DNA of 31,521 nt from an uncultured Collinsella sp. (GTDB lineage Bacteria; Actinomycetota; Coriobacteriia; Coriobacteriales; Coriobacteriaceae). Positions 22,828 through 31,432 of this stretch are shown piece by piece. Below the pieces are notes generated by a model. That model ran no database searches. It was given only the letters and a program-made list of their open reading frames with translations, and was not told where the DNA came from. Position numbers and translations under genes: made by a program. Numbering within the stretch: the stretch's first letter is position 1; each line of letters begins with the position of its first letter. The stretch covers positions 1 through 31,521 of the forward strand of contig CAAEUX010000089.1 of assembly GCA_900759335.1 (NCBI GenBank), given 5' to 3'.

Positions 22828-23197
22828 TACCAATCAAGATAAGACCGCTCGTACGCCGCGCCTGACGATTGACCAGAGCGCCACGCCGGCGAACGAACCT
22901 GTTGATTCCAAAGCAGAGGCAACCGAGTTACAAGACGCGGCAGCCGCGGATTTTGACGAGGCTATGGGTCTCATCAAGGGTACGGGCGCTGCCATCTGGA
23001 GCTATGCTGTGCGTCATCCCAACACCACGCTCGGCGCCGTCGCTGGTTTTGTGCTCGCCGTGTTGGTGCTCACGTTGGGCCTGTGGGACACGCTCGTCAT
23101 TGCATTCTTCGTGCTGATCGGCGCCGTGATCGGCCAAATTCGCGACGGCGAGAACGGGATCGTCAACTTCTTCGGCCGTCTGTTTAGCGGCCGCTAA
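22820..23197 (+). CDS. DUF2273 family small membrane protein
   Basis: The product has 125 residues: a polar N-terminal half, then two helices (HPNTTLGAVAGFVLAVLVLT and LWDTLVIAFFVLIGAVIGQI) and the tail IVNFFGRLFSGR, the pattern of DUF2273 proteins that accompany Asp23 and AmaP. The GTG at 22820 overlaps the amaP stop and follows GGAGG, which indicates translational coupling. The frame is open upstream inside amaP, but that part is shadow. Confidence 0.85.
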   Translation: MSDTNQDKTARTPRLTIDQSATPANEPVDSKAEATELQDAAAADFDEAMGLIKGTGAAIWSYAVRHPNTTLGAVAGFVLAVLVLTLGLWDTLVIAFFVLIGAVIGQIRDGENGIVNFFGRLFSGR

Positions 23198-23241
23198 TAT
23201 GTATTCGACTGTCGCATCCGCGGCAGGCATAAGGAGGAACC

Positions 23242-23757
23242 ATGGCTTTTAATACGAAGGTCGATGTGGCCGATACCGAGCTCGAGGAGAACGAGGCGGC
23301 CGTCGCCGAAGCCGAGGATGTGACGCTCGAGGACGAGGCTCTTGTCGAGGTCGAGTCCGATGAGGACGAGGACGACGAGGAGGCGGACGAGTCCGAGGAC
23401 TCGCTGACCTATTCCAACGGTGTGATCGAGAAGATCGTTGCCATGGCCACCCGCGAGGTTCCGCACGTTCTGGGCATGAAGGGTAACCTTATGCACTTTG
23501 TGCAGGAGCAGTTTGGTGCCGAGAATCTGACCAAGGGCGTGACGGTCGAGGTCACCGATGACAATCGCGTGGTCGTCAACATCTCCGTCATTATCGAGTA
23601 CGGCGCCTATGCGCCCGCGATCTTCGACGATGTCAAGGCGCGTGTCACCGAGCGCCTTGCCGCGATGACCGGCCTTGAGGTGGCGGGTGTCAACCTGCGT
23701 ATCGAGGACGTCATCACCCCCGAGGAGTACGAGCACCGCACCAGCCAGCACGAATAA
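23242..23757 (+). CDS. asp23: Asp23/Gls24 family envelope stress protein
   Basis: The product has 171 residues. The Asp23 domain runs from about 57 to 162: LTYSNGVIEKIVAMATREVP, TVEVTDDNRVVVNISVIIEYG, then VAGVNLRIEDVITPEE. It is preceded by an unusually long acidic arm (residues 12-54, with VESDEDEDDEEADESEDS). The protein is expected to polymerise beneath the membrane, bound to AmaP, as part of envelope stress protection. AAGGAGGAACC precedes the ATG. It is the last gene of the three-gene operon; a terminator follows. Confidence 0.92.
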   Translation: MAFNTKVDVADTELEENEAAVAEAEDVTLEDEALVEVESDEDEDDEEADESEDSLTYSNGVIEKIVAMATREVPHVLGMKGNLMHFVQEQFGAENLTKGVTVEVTDDNRVVVNISVIIEYGAYAPAIFDDVKARVTERLAAMTGLEVAGVNLRIEDVITPEEYEHRTSQHE

Positions 23758-23760
23758 CCT

Positions 23761-23789
23761 TCCAAAAAGGGACAGGTTTGTTTTGGCAG
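23761..23789. repeat. GGGACA-core palindrome, copy E
   Basis: CCAAAA (23762-23767) and TTTTGG (23781-23786) flank AGGGACAGGTTTG. It has the same core as copies A-C with a third type of stem, three bases after the asp23 stop. Confidence 0.5.
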
Positions 23790-23809
23790 GTTTTATCTGC
23801 GAAAACGTT

Positions 23810-23850
23810 AAACGGTCGACCGCGCAAGCAAAAGTGCGGTCGACCGTTTT
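23810..23850 (+). terminator. terminator of the amaP-DUF2273-asp23 operon
   Basis: Perfect 14-base arms (AAACGGTCGACCGC, 23810-23823, and its complement, 23836-23849) with a 12-base loop end in TTTT. The A-run on the left arm makes it potentially bidirectional. Confidence 0.85.
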
Positions 23851-23964
23851 CTATATGCCCCCGATGCAGGCATACCGCTCGTCTAACTAAGGGTTGCAAT
23901 CCCCACGTTCCGCGTTACCCTAATGGGCGCATTGTTTATAAATTGTTAACGAGGGGTTGCCGTA

Positions 23965-24987
23965 ATGGCCGACGAACACGAGACCGAAAGCAAGGCATGG
24001 GCGATTGAAGCCGCTGCGGCAGAGGCGGCGTCGCGTGCCGCCGAGGAGATGCATCGTCCTCCGGTGGTGCCGATGGAGCGCGTTGTCGGTCGCGAGGATA
24101 TCGAACGTGGCGAGCGCGCCGGCCGCAAGCGCAGCCAGGAGCCAGGCTTTCCGCGCTTTTTTGCCGAGCTCAATTTGGGCCTGATCCTCACGGCCTTTGC
24201 CATCGTGGCCTTTAAAACCCCCAATCACTTTGCCTTCGGCGGCACCTCGGGCGTGTCGGTCATTCTTTCCACGCTGTTCCCGACTCTGCCCGTCGGCGTC
24301 TTTATGTGGATTATCAACGCGGTCCTGGTCATCCTGGGTTTTATCTTTTTGGAGCGCAAGGCAATCCTTTGGAGCGTCTTTGCCTCGTTTGCGCTTTCGG
24401 CCTACGTCTCGCTGTTTGAGATCTTCATTCCGACGGATGTTTCGATGACGGGCGATATGTGGCTCGACCTGTGTTTTGCCGTCATCTTGCCGGCGCTGGG
24501 CAGTGCCATTGTCTTTGACATTGGCGCCTCGACGGGCGGCACCGACATCCTTGCCATGATTCTCAAACGCCGCACGACGCTTGAGATCGGCCGTGCCCTG
24601 TTGCTGGTCGATATCGGCATCGTGACCATCGCGGCTTTCCTGTATGGCCCGCGCGTCGGCCTGTACTGCGTGCTCGGTCTGTTTGCCAAGACGCTCGTGG
24701 TCGACAAGGCTATCGAGAGCATTCACCTTCGTAAGGTCTGCACGATCATTTGCTCCGAGCCCCTTAAGGTCGAGGAGTTTATCGTCAAGCATCTCAACCG
24801 CACGGCAACGATCAGCCGTGGCTACGGCGCCTTTTCGGGCAAGTGCGTCACGGTGATTATGAGCGTGCTGAGCCGTCGCGAGGCAGTGCAACTGCGCCGC
24901 TATACCCGCGAGATTGACCCTGGCGCCTTCATCACCATCGTCGATAGCTCCGAAATCGTCGGCAAGGGCTTCCGCGGTACGAACTAG
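23965..24987 (+). CDS. YitT family membrane protein (DUF161 + DUF2179)
   Basis: The product has 340 residues. A charged 55-residue N-terminal arm rich in glutamate and arginine is followed by the YitT membrane domain, with about five helices starting at ELNLGLILTAFAIVAFKTPN and containing GGTSGVSVI and GASTGGTDILAMIL, both family signatures. The soluble DUF2179 domain lies at about 255-340 (RKVCTIICSEPLKVEEFIVK ... DPGAFITIVDSSEIVGKGF). Function is unknown; transport or a membrane-sensing role has been suggested for the family. The ribosome binding site is weak (GAGGGG). The gene is single. Confidence 0.88.
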   Translation: MADEHETESKAWAIEAAAAEAASRAAEEMHRPPVVPMERVVGREDIERGERAGRKRSQEPGFPRFFAELNLGLILTAFAIVAFKTPNHFAFGGTSGVSVILSTLFPTLPVGVFMWIINAVLVILGFIFLERKAILWSVFASFALSAYVSLFEIFIPTDVSMTGDMWLDLCFAVILPALGSAIVFDIGASTGGTDILAMILKRRTTLEIGRALLLVDIGIVTIAAFLYGPRVGLYCVLGLFAKTLVVDKAIESIHLRKVCTIICSEPLKVEEFIVKHLNRTATISRGYGAFSGKCVTVIMSVLSRREAVQLRRYTREIDPGAFITIVDSSEIVGKGFRGTN

Positions 24988-25137
24988 TCCGGCCGTACCC
25001 TTCGAATCATTGAATAAAGCCGGCAGCGTTGCAAATCGGTCATCTTGGAGTATTTGTCCCCACATTGGGCGATAATGATGCCAAAGACATCGTTTGCGAT
25101 CCAGGTGATTCGCTCTAGATACGAAGGGATGATTTCG

Positions 25138-26481
25138 ATGTTCTGTTCGCAGTGTGGCGCCCCCATGGGCGATAACGACAAGTTCTGCGGCGTGTGCGGT
25201 GCCCCTAATACCGAGGTCGAGGCCGCCGGTCCCGCTCCGCAAGCTCAACCTCAGCCGCAGGGTCAGCCGTTTGCCCAGCCGCAGCCGCAACCGTTCGTTG
25301 CGCCCCAGCCGGCTATGAACGTGCCCAAGGGTTGCATGGCTCAGGCCTTCAATGACATGCTCAAGGTTCCCGGCGCCTTGGTTCGCGTATGCCAGATTGC
25401 ATTTTTGCCGGCGCTGATCTGTGTCGTCTCGGTGCTGGTGCTGTTTATCCCCGTTATCGGCGGTATCGCAGCGGCCATTGGCTTTTTGCTTGCGTACGTG
25501 GCAAGCGTGTGCGGTGCCGGTTTTGCTATCGAGTGGGGTCGTGACCTGTCGCTCAAGGATGATAACGGCATGGAGCGTCCGCTGCTGCGCTCGACCTCGT
25601 TTGGATTGGGCATTTTCTCGTCTGTCATTACCGGTGTGCTCGAGTTCGTGGCCATTATTCCGGTGATTGGCGTGGTGTTCTCGGCTATCGAGAGCGTCGT
25701 GATCGGTGCCGTCGGTTCATATTATTTCAATGGTTCGAGCGGTCTCGAGGCCGCACTCTTCGGCTCGATGGGCCTGCTCGTCTTTGCCATGATCGTGTCG
25801 GTGGTACTGGGCATCTTCTTTAAGATGTTTGGTGATGCTGCCGTGATGCACTTTGCCGTCGCGGGGCGCGTGGAAAGCGCGTTCTCGCTCGAGAAGGTCT
25901 GGAAGTCTTATAAGGCCAACCTGGGCAAGCTATTCTGCGCCTCGATTCTTCCCGAGTTTTTGACGGGCATCGTGTCGAACATTATCACGTGGATCTTCAC
26001 TGCCCTCTTTGGCTTTATCGCCGCGCTGGGAATTAGCAGCTACGGCTATTATGGCTACTATTCTCGCCCGTCGGGCATAGAGGCAATCATCGAGGGCGGC
26101 GGCATCACGCTCATTCTGTTCTTGATGATCGTTGCCTTTGTCACGGTGTTCCTGACTGTGTTTGGCAAGATGCTCAAGTATCGCGCCGTTGGCTACTGGG
26201 CCGCGCGCTATGCCAGCGAGTGGGCCGATGAGGATGCCGACGATGTTCTGACGTTTGTGCTTCCGGGTGAGAAGAAGCCTGCTCCTGCGGGATTCAATCC
26301 CACGGCCGCCACTGGTGCAGCCCCTGCACCGGCACCCGCACCTGCCCCGGCACCTGCCCCGGCGCCTGCACCTGCACCGGCGCCCGAGGCGACGCCTGCG
26401 GAGCCCGATTGGGATGCCCTTGCCACGCCGGCGGATGAGCCGGGCGATAATCCTGCTGCCGAAAACAATCAAACCGAATAG
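25138..26481 (+). CDS. zinc-ribbon membrane protein, DUF4013-like, with Pro-Ala tail
   Basis: The product has 447 residues. Residues 1-25 form a zinc ribbon (CSQCG and CGVCG). A glutamine/proline linker follows (about 26-62), then a membrane region of six to eight helices (about 65-360) resembling DUF4013 proteins. The tail contains a (PA)n run and ends acidic. The ATG at 25138 is chosen because the ribbon starts there and AAGGG lies nine bases upstream; ATG 25129 and a longer frame from 25045 are less likely. The ribbon is nearly the same as that of the next gene. A role as a stress or envelope sensor is possible but not shown. Confidence 0.8.
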   Translation: MFCSQCGAPMGDNDKFCGVCGAPNTEVEAAGPAPQAQPQPQGQPFAQPQPQPFVAPQPAMNVPKGCMAQAFNDMLKVPGALVRVCQIAFLPALICVVSVLVLFIPVIGGIAAAIGFLLAYVASVCGAGFAIEWGRDLSLKDDNGMERPLLRSTSFGLGIFSSVITGVLEFVAIIPVIGVVFSAIESVVIGAVGSYYFNGSSGLEAALFGSMGLLVFAMIVSVVLGIFFKMFGDAAVMHFAVAGRVESAFSLEKVWKSYKANLGKLFCASILPEFLTGIVSNIITWIFTALFGFIAALGISSYGYYGYYSRPSGIEAIIEGGGITLILFLMIVAFVTVFLTVFGKMLKYRAVGYWAARYASEWADEDADDVLTFVLPGEKKPAPAGFNPTAATGAAPAPAPAPAPAPAPAPAPAPAPEATPAEPDWDALATPADEPGDNPAAENNQTE

Positions 26482-26488
26482 TCGGTCG

Positions 26489-26525
26489 AGGCGCCCTGGG
26501 CAACTGAGCCCGGGGCGCCTTTTTC
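26489..26525 (+). terminator. terminator after the DUF4013-like gene
   Basis: AGGCGCCCTGGGC (26489-26501) pairs, with one mismatch, with GCCCGGGGCGCCT (26508-26520), followed by TTTTTC. Confidence 0.85.
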
Positions 26526-26589
26526 TACTGCGGAAGCAAGAAAATGCCTGGGAAAACGGTTGCAGCAATATTTCTCGGAAATTGATCAA

Positions 26590-26601
26590 TGTTGCGCAAC
26601 A
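26590..26601. promoter_or_regulatory. TGTTGCGCAACA palindrome upstream of the second zinc-ribbon gene
   Basis: This is the same perfect palindrome as at 10409-10420, inside the shared 15-mer CAATGTTGCGCAACA, 75 bases before the ATG at 26677. TTGTTG at 26614-26619 lies just downstream and may be part of a promoter. Confidence 0.5.
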
Positions 26602-26676
26602 ACGTCGCGGCTATTGTTGAGAACATAGTCGTGTAAGGTTTGAAGGCGTGCAACGCCTTAGGAAAAGGAGAGGCTT

Positions 26677-27354
26677 ATGTTCTGTCCCACTTGTGGTTCT
26701 CCCATTTCGGATGATGCCAAATTCTGCCCTGTCTGCGGTTCTGCCGTCGGTGCCGCTTCAGCTGCTCCTGCTCCGCAGCCCGCGCCGCAGCCTGCACCTC
26801 AGCCCCAGCCTGCTCCGCAGCCCACGCAGATTCAGCCCACTCCGGTTCAGGCAGTTCAGCCTCAGCCTCAGCAGCAGTACGCCGGGCAGCAGCAGTACAC
26901 CGGTCAGCAGCAGTATGCTCAGCAGCCTGCACCTGCCCCGATGGGCTATGCTCCGATTAAAACCGACCGTGGCGTGATCGGCTGGCTCCTGCTTTCCATC
27001 GTGACCTGCGGCATCTATTCATATTACTTCCTCTATTGCCTCGCCCGCGACATCAATGTCATGTGCCAGGACGACGGCGATTCCACGCCGGGTCTGGCAG
27101 CATTTATCCTGCTGTCGTTCGTGACCTGCGGCTTCTACGCACTCTACTGGTACTACAAGATCGGTAACCGCCTGCAGGCTAATGCTCCTCGCTATGGCCT
27201 GATGTTCCAGGAGAACGGTACCACCGTTCTTATGTGGCAGATCGTCGGCGCGCTGCTGTGCGGCCTTGGCCCCATCTTTGCCATGAACATCATCATCAAG
27301 AATACCAATGCCATGGCAACGGCTTACAACGTCCGCCTTGGCGCTCGTGCCTAA
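26677..27354 (+). CDS. zinc-ribbon membrane protein with DUF4234 domain
   Basis: The product has 225 residues. The zinc ribbon (CPTCG and CPVCG) occupies residues 1-25. A low-complexity linker follows (about 30-90) with APQP repeats and the tandem QQQYAGQQQYTGQQQYAQQ. The membrane part has three to four helices with a twice-repeated TCG(I/F)Y motif, typical of DUF4234 (GWLLLSIVTCGIYSYYFLYC and FILLSFVTCGFYALYWYYKI). AAAAGGAGAGG precedes the ATG. The next gene overlaps its 3' end. Function is unknown; the linker may be flexible or drive clustering. Confidence 0.88.
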   Translation: MFCPTCGSPISDDAKFCPVCGSAVGAASAAPAPQPAPQPAPQPQPAPQPTQIQPTPVQAVQPQPQQQYAGQQQYTGQQQYAQQPAPAPMGYAPIKTDRGVIGWLLLSIVTCGIYSYYFLYCLARDINVMCQDDGDSTPGLAAFILLSFVTCGFYALYWYYKIGNRLQANAPRYGLMFQENGTTVLMWQIVGALLCGLGPIFAMNIIIKNTNAMATAYNVRLGARA

Positions 27355-27844
27355 CGATAAGAGCGGCGTGAACAGCTCCCAGGGACATAAGGGCGCGGCG
27401 GAACTCATTCGCCGCGCCCTTTCTTGTATCGGCGCGCTCTTTGTCGCCTGGCTCGCACTCTACCTGCTCGATATCGGCTGCGTGTTTCGCCTGATGACGG
27501 GCATTCCCTGTCCGGGATGTGGCATGACGAGGGCCTGGCTGGCAGCACTGCGCCTCGATTTTGCGGCGGCCTTTGCCTACCATCCGCTGTTTTGGGTGGT
27601 GCCGATTGCGCTTGTGCTCGCGTTCGTGCGCGAGGAGGTGACGTCGAGCAAGCTAAAGCGCGGCATCGACATTGCGGTTATTGTTCTGTGCGTGCTGGTC
27701 GTTGCCGTATGGATCGTGCGCCTTATCAACCCGGCAGACGCGGGCCTGCTCTTTGGTGGTCACGCTCCCGCCGGAGTTCCCACCGATATCATCCACTTCG
27801 AAACCCCACGCTGGCTCACCATTCTTCACTCTTACCTGTCGTGA
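27347..27844 (+). CDS. DUF2752 family membrane protein
   Basis: The product has 165 residues. The family motif IPCPGCGMTRAWLAALRLDF (about residues 47-66) is followed by FAYHPLFWVVPIALVLAF and a third helix. The GTG at 27347 overlaps the stop of the DUF4234 gene by eight bases, the same arrangement as amaP and its neighbour. A GTG at 27368 with a weak AAGAG is the alternative. Co-transcription with the DUF4234 gene is likely. DUF2752 proteins have no established function; the CPGCG cysteines suggest metal binding or redox activity at the membrane. Confidence 0.82.
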   Translation: MPNDKSGVNSSQGHKGAAELIRRALSCIGALFVAWLALYLLDIGCVFRLMTGIPCPGCGMTRAWLAALRLDFAAAFAYHPLFWVVPIALVLAFVREEVTSSKLKRGIDIAVIVLCVLVVAVWIVRLINPADAGLLFGGHAPAGVPTDIIHFETPRWLTILHSYLS

Positions 27845-27877
27845 CGGAGGACGCGCTAGAAAAGCGGTCGACACATA

Positions 27878-27917
27878 AGCGGGGGCGAACGTTGAGATAA
27901 CGTTCGCCCCCGCTTTG
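27878..27917. terminator. terminator between convergent genes
   Basis: Perfect 16-base arms (AGCGGGGGCGAACGTT, 27878-27893, and its complement, 27899-27914) with loop GAGAT are followed by TTTG. It probably serves both the DUF2752 gene and the M20 gene arriving from the right. Confidence 0.75.
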
Positions 27918-27950
27918 CTCTAGCTAGGCTGTTATGGGTGGGCGTGACGG

Positions 27951-29414
27951 CTACTCGTCGCGCTTCTCCTCGTGGCGAGCGGCAGCCCGCGCATCGTGGA
28001 TGCCCTTGATGGCGGCATGGCGGGCGGTGCGAGCATCGTGCATGGCGTCGCGGGCTTCGGCAGCCGTGGCCTTGGCAGAGCGCAGCTTGGCCGCCAAGTC
28101 GGGGTTGGTCTCGGCAACCGCGGCGATCGTGGGGCCGTCGAGCTCCTCTTGCGTGGGCTCGGCCAAAAAGTCGATGGCATACTGGGCGGCTACCATGGAA
28201 CCCTTGGCCAGTACCGACTCGTCAATCTTGTAGAAGCAAGAATGTTGGGCGTACGTGGCGCCAATCTGGGGGTTGCGCGTACCAACAAAGGCGAGCACGC
28301 CCGGCACGCGGCGCAGATACTCCGAGAAGTCCTCGCCCGAAAGCGTACCGCGATAATGGCCTTCGCCGGCTGCACCCAGGCACTTGAGCACAGCTTGGCG
28401 GCAGCGCTCGCTCGAGGCGGCATCGTTTTCGACCTTGTAGTTGGCGATGGTGTAGTCGGTGAGTTCGGCCTCGGCGCCCAGGGCTGCCGCGGTGTGCTCC
28501 ACGATGCGGCGCATGAGCTCGGGCATTTCCTCGTGCGTCCTGTCGCCATAGGTGCGCACCGTGCCGGCAAGGTAGGCCGTGCCGGCGATAACGTTGCGCG
28601 CGGTGCCACCATGCAACTCGCCGACGGTGATGACGGCGGGCTCGTAGGGGCTGATTTCGCGCGAGACGATGGTCTGCAGGGCGTTGACGATCTCGGCAGC
28701 CACCATAACGGCGTCGTGGCCGCGCTGGGGCATGGCGCCATGGCACGAGGTGCCGCGAACGTCGATGCGGAACCAGTCGGTGTTTGCCATGCGCGGGCCG
28801 GGCTCGCAGCTTACGGTGCCGGCATCGACCTCGCTCCAGATGTGCGCGGCATAGGCGCCGTCGACGCCATCGAGTACGCCCGTGCCGATCATGAGCTTGG
28901 CGCCCTGGCCGTTTTCCTCGCTGGGCTGGAATACGATGCGAATCTCGCCGTGGATGTCATCGGTCATGTGGCGCAGAATCTGCAGCGTGCCGAGCATCAT
29001 GGCGATATGGCAGTCGTGACCGCAGGCGTGCATGCAGCCCTCGTTGACGCTGGCGAACTCCTCGCCGGTCTGCTCGGTGACAGGCAGGGCGTCGATATCG
29101 GCGCGCAGCAGGATACGGCGGCGCGGCGTGCCGTCCTCGCGGTAGGCATCGGGCGCGGTACCGCGGAGCGTCGCCACCAGGCCCGTCTTGAGCGGGCGCT
29201 CGTAGGGGATATTCATGGCGTCGAGCTGGTTGGCGATGTCGGAAGTCGTGCGCTCCTCGGCAAGGCTCAGCTCCGGGTGCTTATGGAAGTGCCGGCGCTG
29301 CTTGATGATGTAGGGTTCAAACTCGGCGGCGATATCTCGGATGGCCGCGGTGACGTCGTCTGCCGCGCGAACCTCGGTTGCCGCCATAATTTGCTGTGCC
29401 TTGGTCTTCGTCAT
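27951..29414 (-). CDS. M20 family amidohydrolase (N-acyl-amino acid / hippurate hydrolase type)
   Basis: The product has 487 residues. Metal-binding motifs include RADIDALPV, CMHACGHDCHIAMMLG and FQPSEENGQGAKLMIG, and the dimerisation domain and final histidine (TYAQHSCFYKID) are present. Cytosolic enzymes of this type cut acyl groups from amino acids or conjugates. The body ends near residue 430; the rest is an extra charged helical tail (DLAAKLRSAKATAAEARDAM and on) not usual in the family. The start at 29414 follows AAGGAG; the frame open to 30032 runs over the divergent gene's coding region and is shadow. It is transcribed divergently from the YtcJ-like gene, 168 bases apart. Confidence 0.9.
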   Translation of the reverse strand: MTKTKAQQIMAATEVRAADDVTAAIRDIAAEFEPYIIKQRRHFHKHPELSLAEERTTSDIANQLDAMNIPYERPLKTGLVATLRGTAPDAYREDGTPRRRILLRADIDALPVTEQTGEEFASVNEGCMHACGHDCHIAMMLGTLQILRHMTDDIHGEIRIVFQPSEENGQGAKLMIGTGVLDGVDGAYAAHIWSEVDAGTVSCEPGPRMANTDWFRIDVRGTSCHGAMPQRGHDAVMVAAEIVNALQTIVSREISPYEPAVITVGELHGGTARNVIAGTAYLAGTVRTYGDRTHEEMPELMRRIVEHTAAALGAEAELTDYTIANYKVENDAASSERCRQAVLKCLGAAGEGHYRGTLSGEDFSEYLRRVPGVLAFVGTRNPQIGATYAQHSCFYKIDESVLAKGSMVAAQYAIDFLAEPTQEELDGPTIAAVAETNPDLAAKLRSAKATAAEARDAMHDARTARHAAIKGIHDARAAARHEEKRDE

Positions 29415-29582
29415 GGTCGATTTGCTCCTTGCTGGCTCGATCGCAAAATCGTACAGGCTTTCTCCAGTATGCCACCTGCCGCTAGGGCTGGTAAAGTTGC
29501 CGTTTGCCGCTTGGGGTTTTGTAACAAGAGTGGGGGAGTACACTCGGGGGTGTTGAATTTCCTGCCAGAGATGGGGATGCCC

Positions 29583-31220
29583 ATGCAGCATATCGATCGG
29601 ATTATCCGCTCCAAGAACGTTTTTACCGCCCAAGACGGCATCGATGCCGCCCGCGAGCTGGCGATCGCCATCGCGGGTGATCGTATCGTCGCGGTCGGCG
29701 CGCCCGATGACGTGATTGCCGCCGCCCCTGCCGCCACGCCGGTGGTCGATTACGGCGAGCAGTTCATCTGCCCCGGTTTCCATGATGCGCACCTGCACTT
29801 CTTCCATACCTCGGTCGGTTCCTCGCCGTACATGCTCATGGATATGGGCACGTCCGAGGCGGCACTGGTGCAGCATGCGCTCGAGTTTTCCCAGGGCCTG
29901 CCCGACGACGCCTGGGTCGTGACCCAGGGCTGGCGCGATTACCGCTGGGATCCGCCTGAGCACCCTACCAAGGCCTCCCTCGACGCCGCCTTCCCCGATC
30001 GCCCCTGTGTTATGTATTCGGGCGACGGGCATACCCTGTGGCTCAACAGCCGCGCACTCGAAGCCCTCGGCGTGACGCGCGACACCGAGCCTCCGGCGGG
30101 TGGAAGTTACGACAAAGACTCAAACGGTGAGCTTACGGGTATCGCCCACGAGGCAGCTGCTATGCAGCTGCTGCCGCGCTGCCTGGAGTGGCTGGGCGAG
30201 GACCGCATCGCGAGCGCTTACGCCGACCAGATGAAGCGTATGGCCGAGCAGGGCATCACCTCAATCTGCGATATGTCGCTCATGCCCATGCCGGGCTGCG
30301 ACTTTATTCGCGACGATGTTTACGACAAGCTGCAGGCCGCCGGCAAGCTGGGCATCCGTGCCCATCTGTTTCCCACGCTGCTGGATGACCAATCGCGCTT
30401 GGAAGAACTCCAGACCCGCTACGCGAACAATGCGCTGCTCTCGGCGCCAGGCTTTAAACAGTTCTTCGACGGCGTGTCGAGCGAGCATACCGCATACCTC
30501 ACTGAGCCCTATACCAACCCGCGCTTCCCGGGCGACCAGGGTCGCCTGACGGTTCCTGTCGAGCGCATGCGCAAGTTGGTTCTGGCGGCAGCCGAGCGTG
30601 GCCACACCGTGCGCATCCACGTTATCGGCGACGGTGCCATCCATGCCGCACTTGATATCTTTGAGGAGGCGGCAGAGCTCTACGGCTTGCCCCAGCACGG
30701 TCATAACACACTCGAGCATCTGGAGAATTTGCTGCCTCAGGACATCGATCGTCTGCGCAAACTCAACGTCATTGCCTCGAGCCAGCCTTGCCACATCACG
30801 CTCGACCCGGGTGGCCCGGAGCGCGACCTGGGCCTGGAGCGCAGCCGCATCATGTGGCCGTTTGCGACCTATAAGCAGCGCGGCATCCGCCAAGCATTCG
30901 GCACCGATAGCCCCATCACAGCCGTTACTAGCATGAACGTGCTCTACACGGCTATCACGCGCCAAGACCCCCGCAGTCACTGGCCCAAGGGCGGCTGGCT
31001 CCCCAGCGAGCGTATCGACGCGGCAACGGCCCTGCGCAACTACACGCTTGGCGGCGCGTACGCAGCGGGCGACGAGCAAAACCTCGGCAGCCTGGAGCCC
31101 GGCAAATACGCCGACCTGGTAGTCCTGGACCAAAACCCGCTCACCGTTGACCCCCAAGAGCTGCAAGCCACCAAGGTTCAGGCCACCTACCTGGCAGGCA
31201 ACTTAATCTACGAGCGTTAA
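29583..31220 (+). CDS. amidohydrolase family 3 protein (YtcJ-like)
   Basis: The product has 545 residues. The metal site includes FHDAHLHFFH (HxH at about residues 70-72), HVIGDGAI, LEHLENL and GTDSPI near the C-terminus, with a closing GSLEPGKYADLVVLDQNPL strand typical of composite amidohydrolases. Substrates are usually N-acyl or amide compounds and are not predictable here. Three in-frame ATGs (29571, 29577, 29583) are possible. 29583 is preferred because GGGGA lies six bases upstream and the usual family start is close to IDRIIRSKNVFTA. The M20 enzyme lies divergently upstream, so the pair may act on related amides. Confidence 0.9.
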   Translation: MQHIDRIIRSKNVFTAQDGIDAARELAIAIAGDRIVAVGAPDDVIAAAPAATPVVDYGEQFICPGFHDAHLHFFHTSVGSSPYMLMDMGTSEAALVQHALEFSQGLPDDAWVVTQGWRDYRWDPPEHPTKASLDAAFPDRPCVMYSGDGHTLWLNSRALEALGVTRDTEPPAGGSYDKDSNGELTGIAHEAAAMQLLPRCLEWLGEDRIASAYADQMKRMAEQGITSICDMSLMPMPGCDFIRDDVYDKLQAAGKLGIRAHLFPTLLDDQSRLEELQTRYANNALLSAPGFKQFFDGVSSEHTAYLTEPYTNPRFPGDQGRLTVPVERMRKLVLAAAERGHTVRIHVIGDGAIHAALDIFEEAAELYGLPQHGHNTLEHLENLLPQDIDRLRKLNVIASSQPCHITLDPGGPERDLGLERSRIMWPFATYKQRGIRQAFGTDSPITAVTSMNVLYTAITRQDPRSHWPKGGWLPSERIDAATALRNYTLGGAYAAGDEQNLGSLEPGKYADLVVLDQNPLTVDPQELQATKVQATYLAGNLIYER

Positions 31221-31238
31221 CTCCACATCCCACCCCTC

Positions 31239-31305
31239 AGTTGCGGTGAAATACGGACTAAATAACACCTCAACAGCCAAAAACAGTCCATATTCCACCG
31301 CAACT
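31239..31305. repeat. 21-bp imperfect inverted repeat
   Basis: Arms 31239-31259 and 31285-31305 are complementary at 19 of 21 positions, and both mismatches would be G-U pairs in RNA. The 25-base loop is AT-rich. It lies just after the amidohydrolase stop and before a separate terminator, so it looks like an intergenic repeat or an RNA element rather than the terminator itself. Confidence 0.7.
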
Positions 31306-31306
31306 T

Positions 31307-31339
31307 AAGGGGCACGTTTCAGCAACGTGCCCCTTTCTT
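31307..31339 (+). terminator. terminator after the YtcJ-like gene
   Basis: Perfect 12-base arms (AAGGGGCACGTT, 31307-31318, and its complement, 31324-31335) are followed by TTTCTTG. Confidence 0.85.
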
Positions 31340-31432
31340 GTTCGCACCATCTGCATCGCCATTTTGCTGCACTGACTTTTCTGAATACCGGGCCCGAATT
31401 AGTTAACCTGGCTCCCGGGGCGGACCGGAGGG

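Noticed and set aside
27972..29570. N-terminal extension of the YtcJ-like frame across the M20 gene
   Set aside because: This part is antisense to a well-supported M20 gene, and the amidohydrolase family starts near 29571-29583.
31380..31432. Possible tRNA-like sequence with CCCGAATTAG and CCGG stretches
   Set aside because: No acceptor stem, anticodon arm or T-loop consensus can be assembled.
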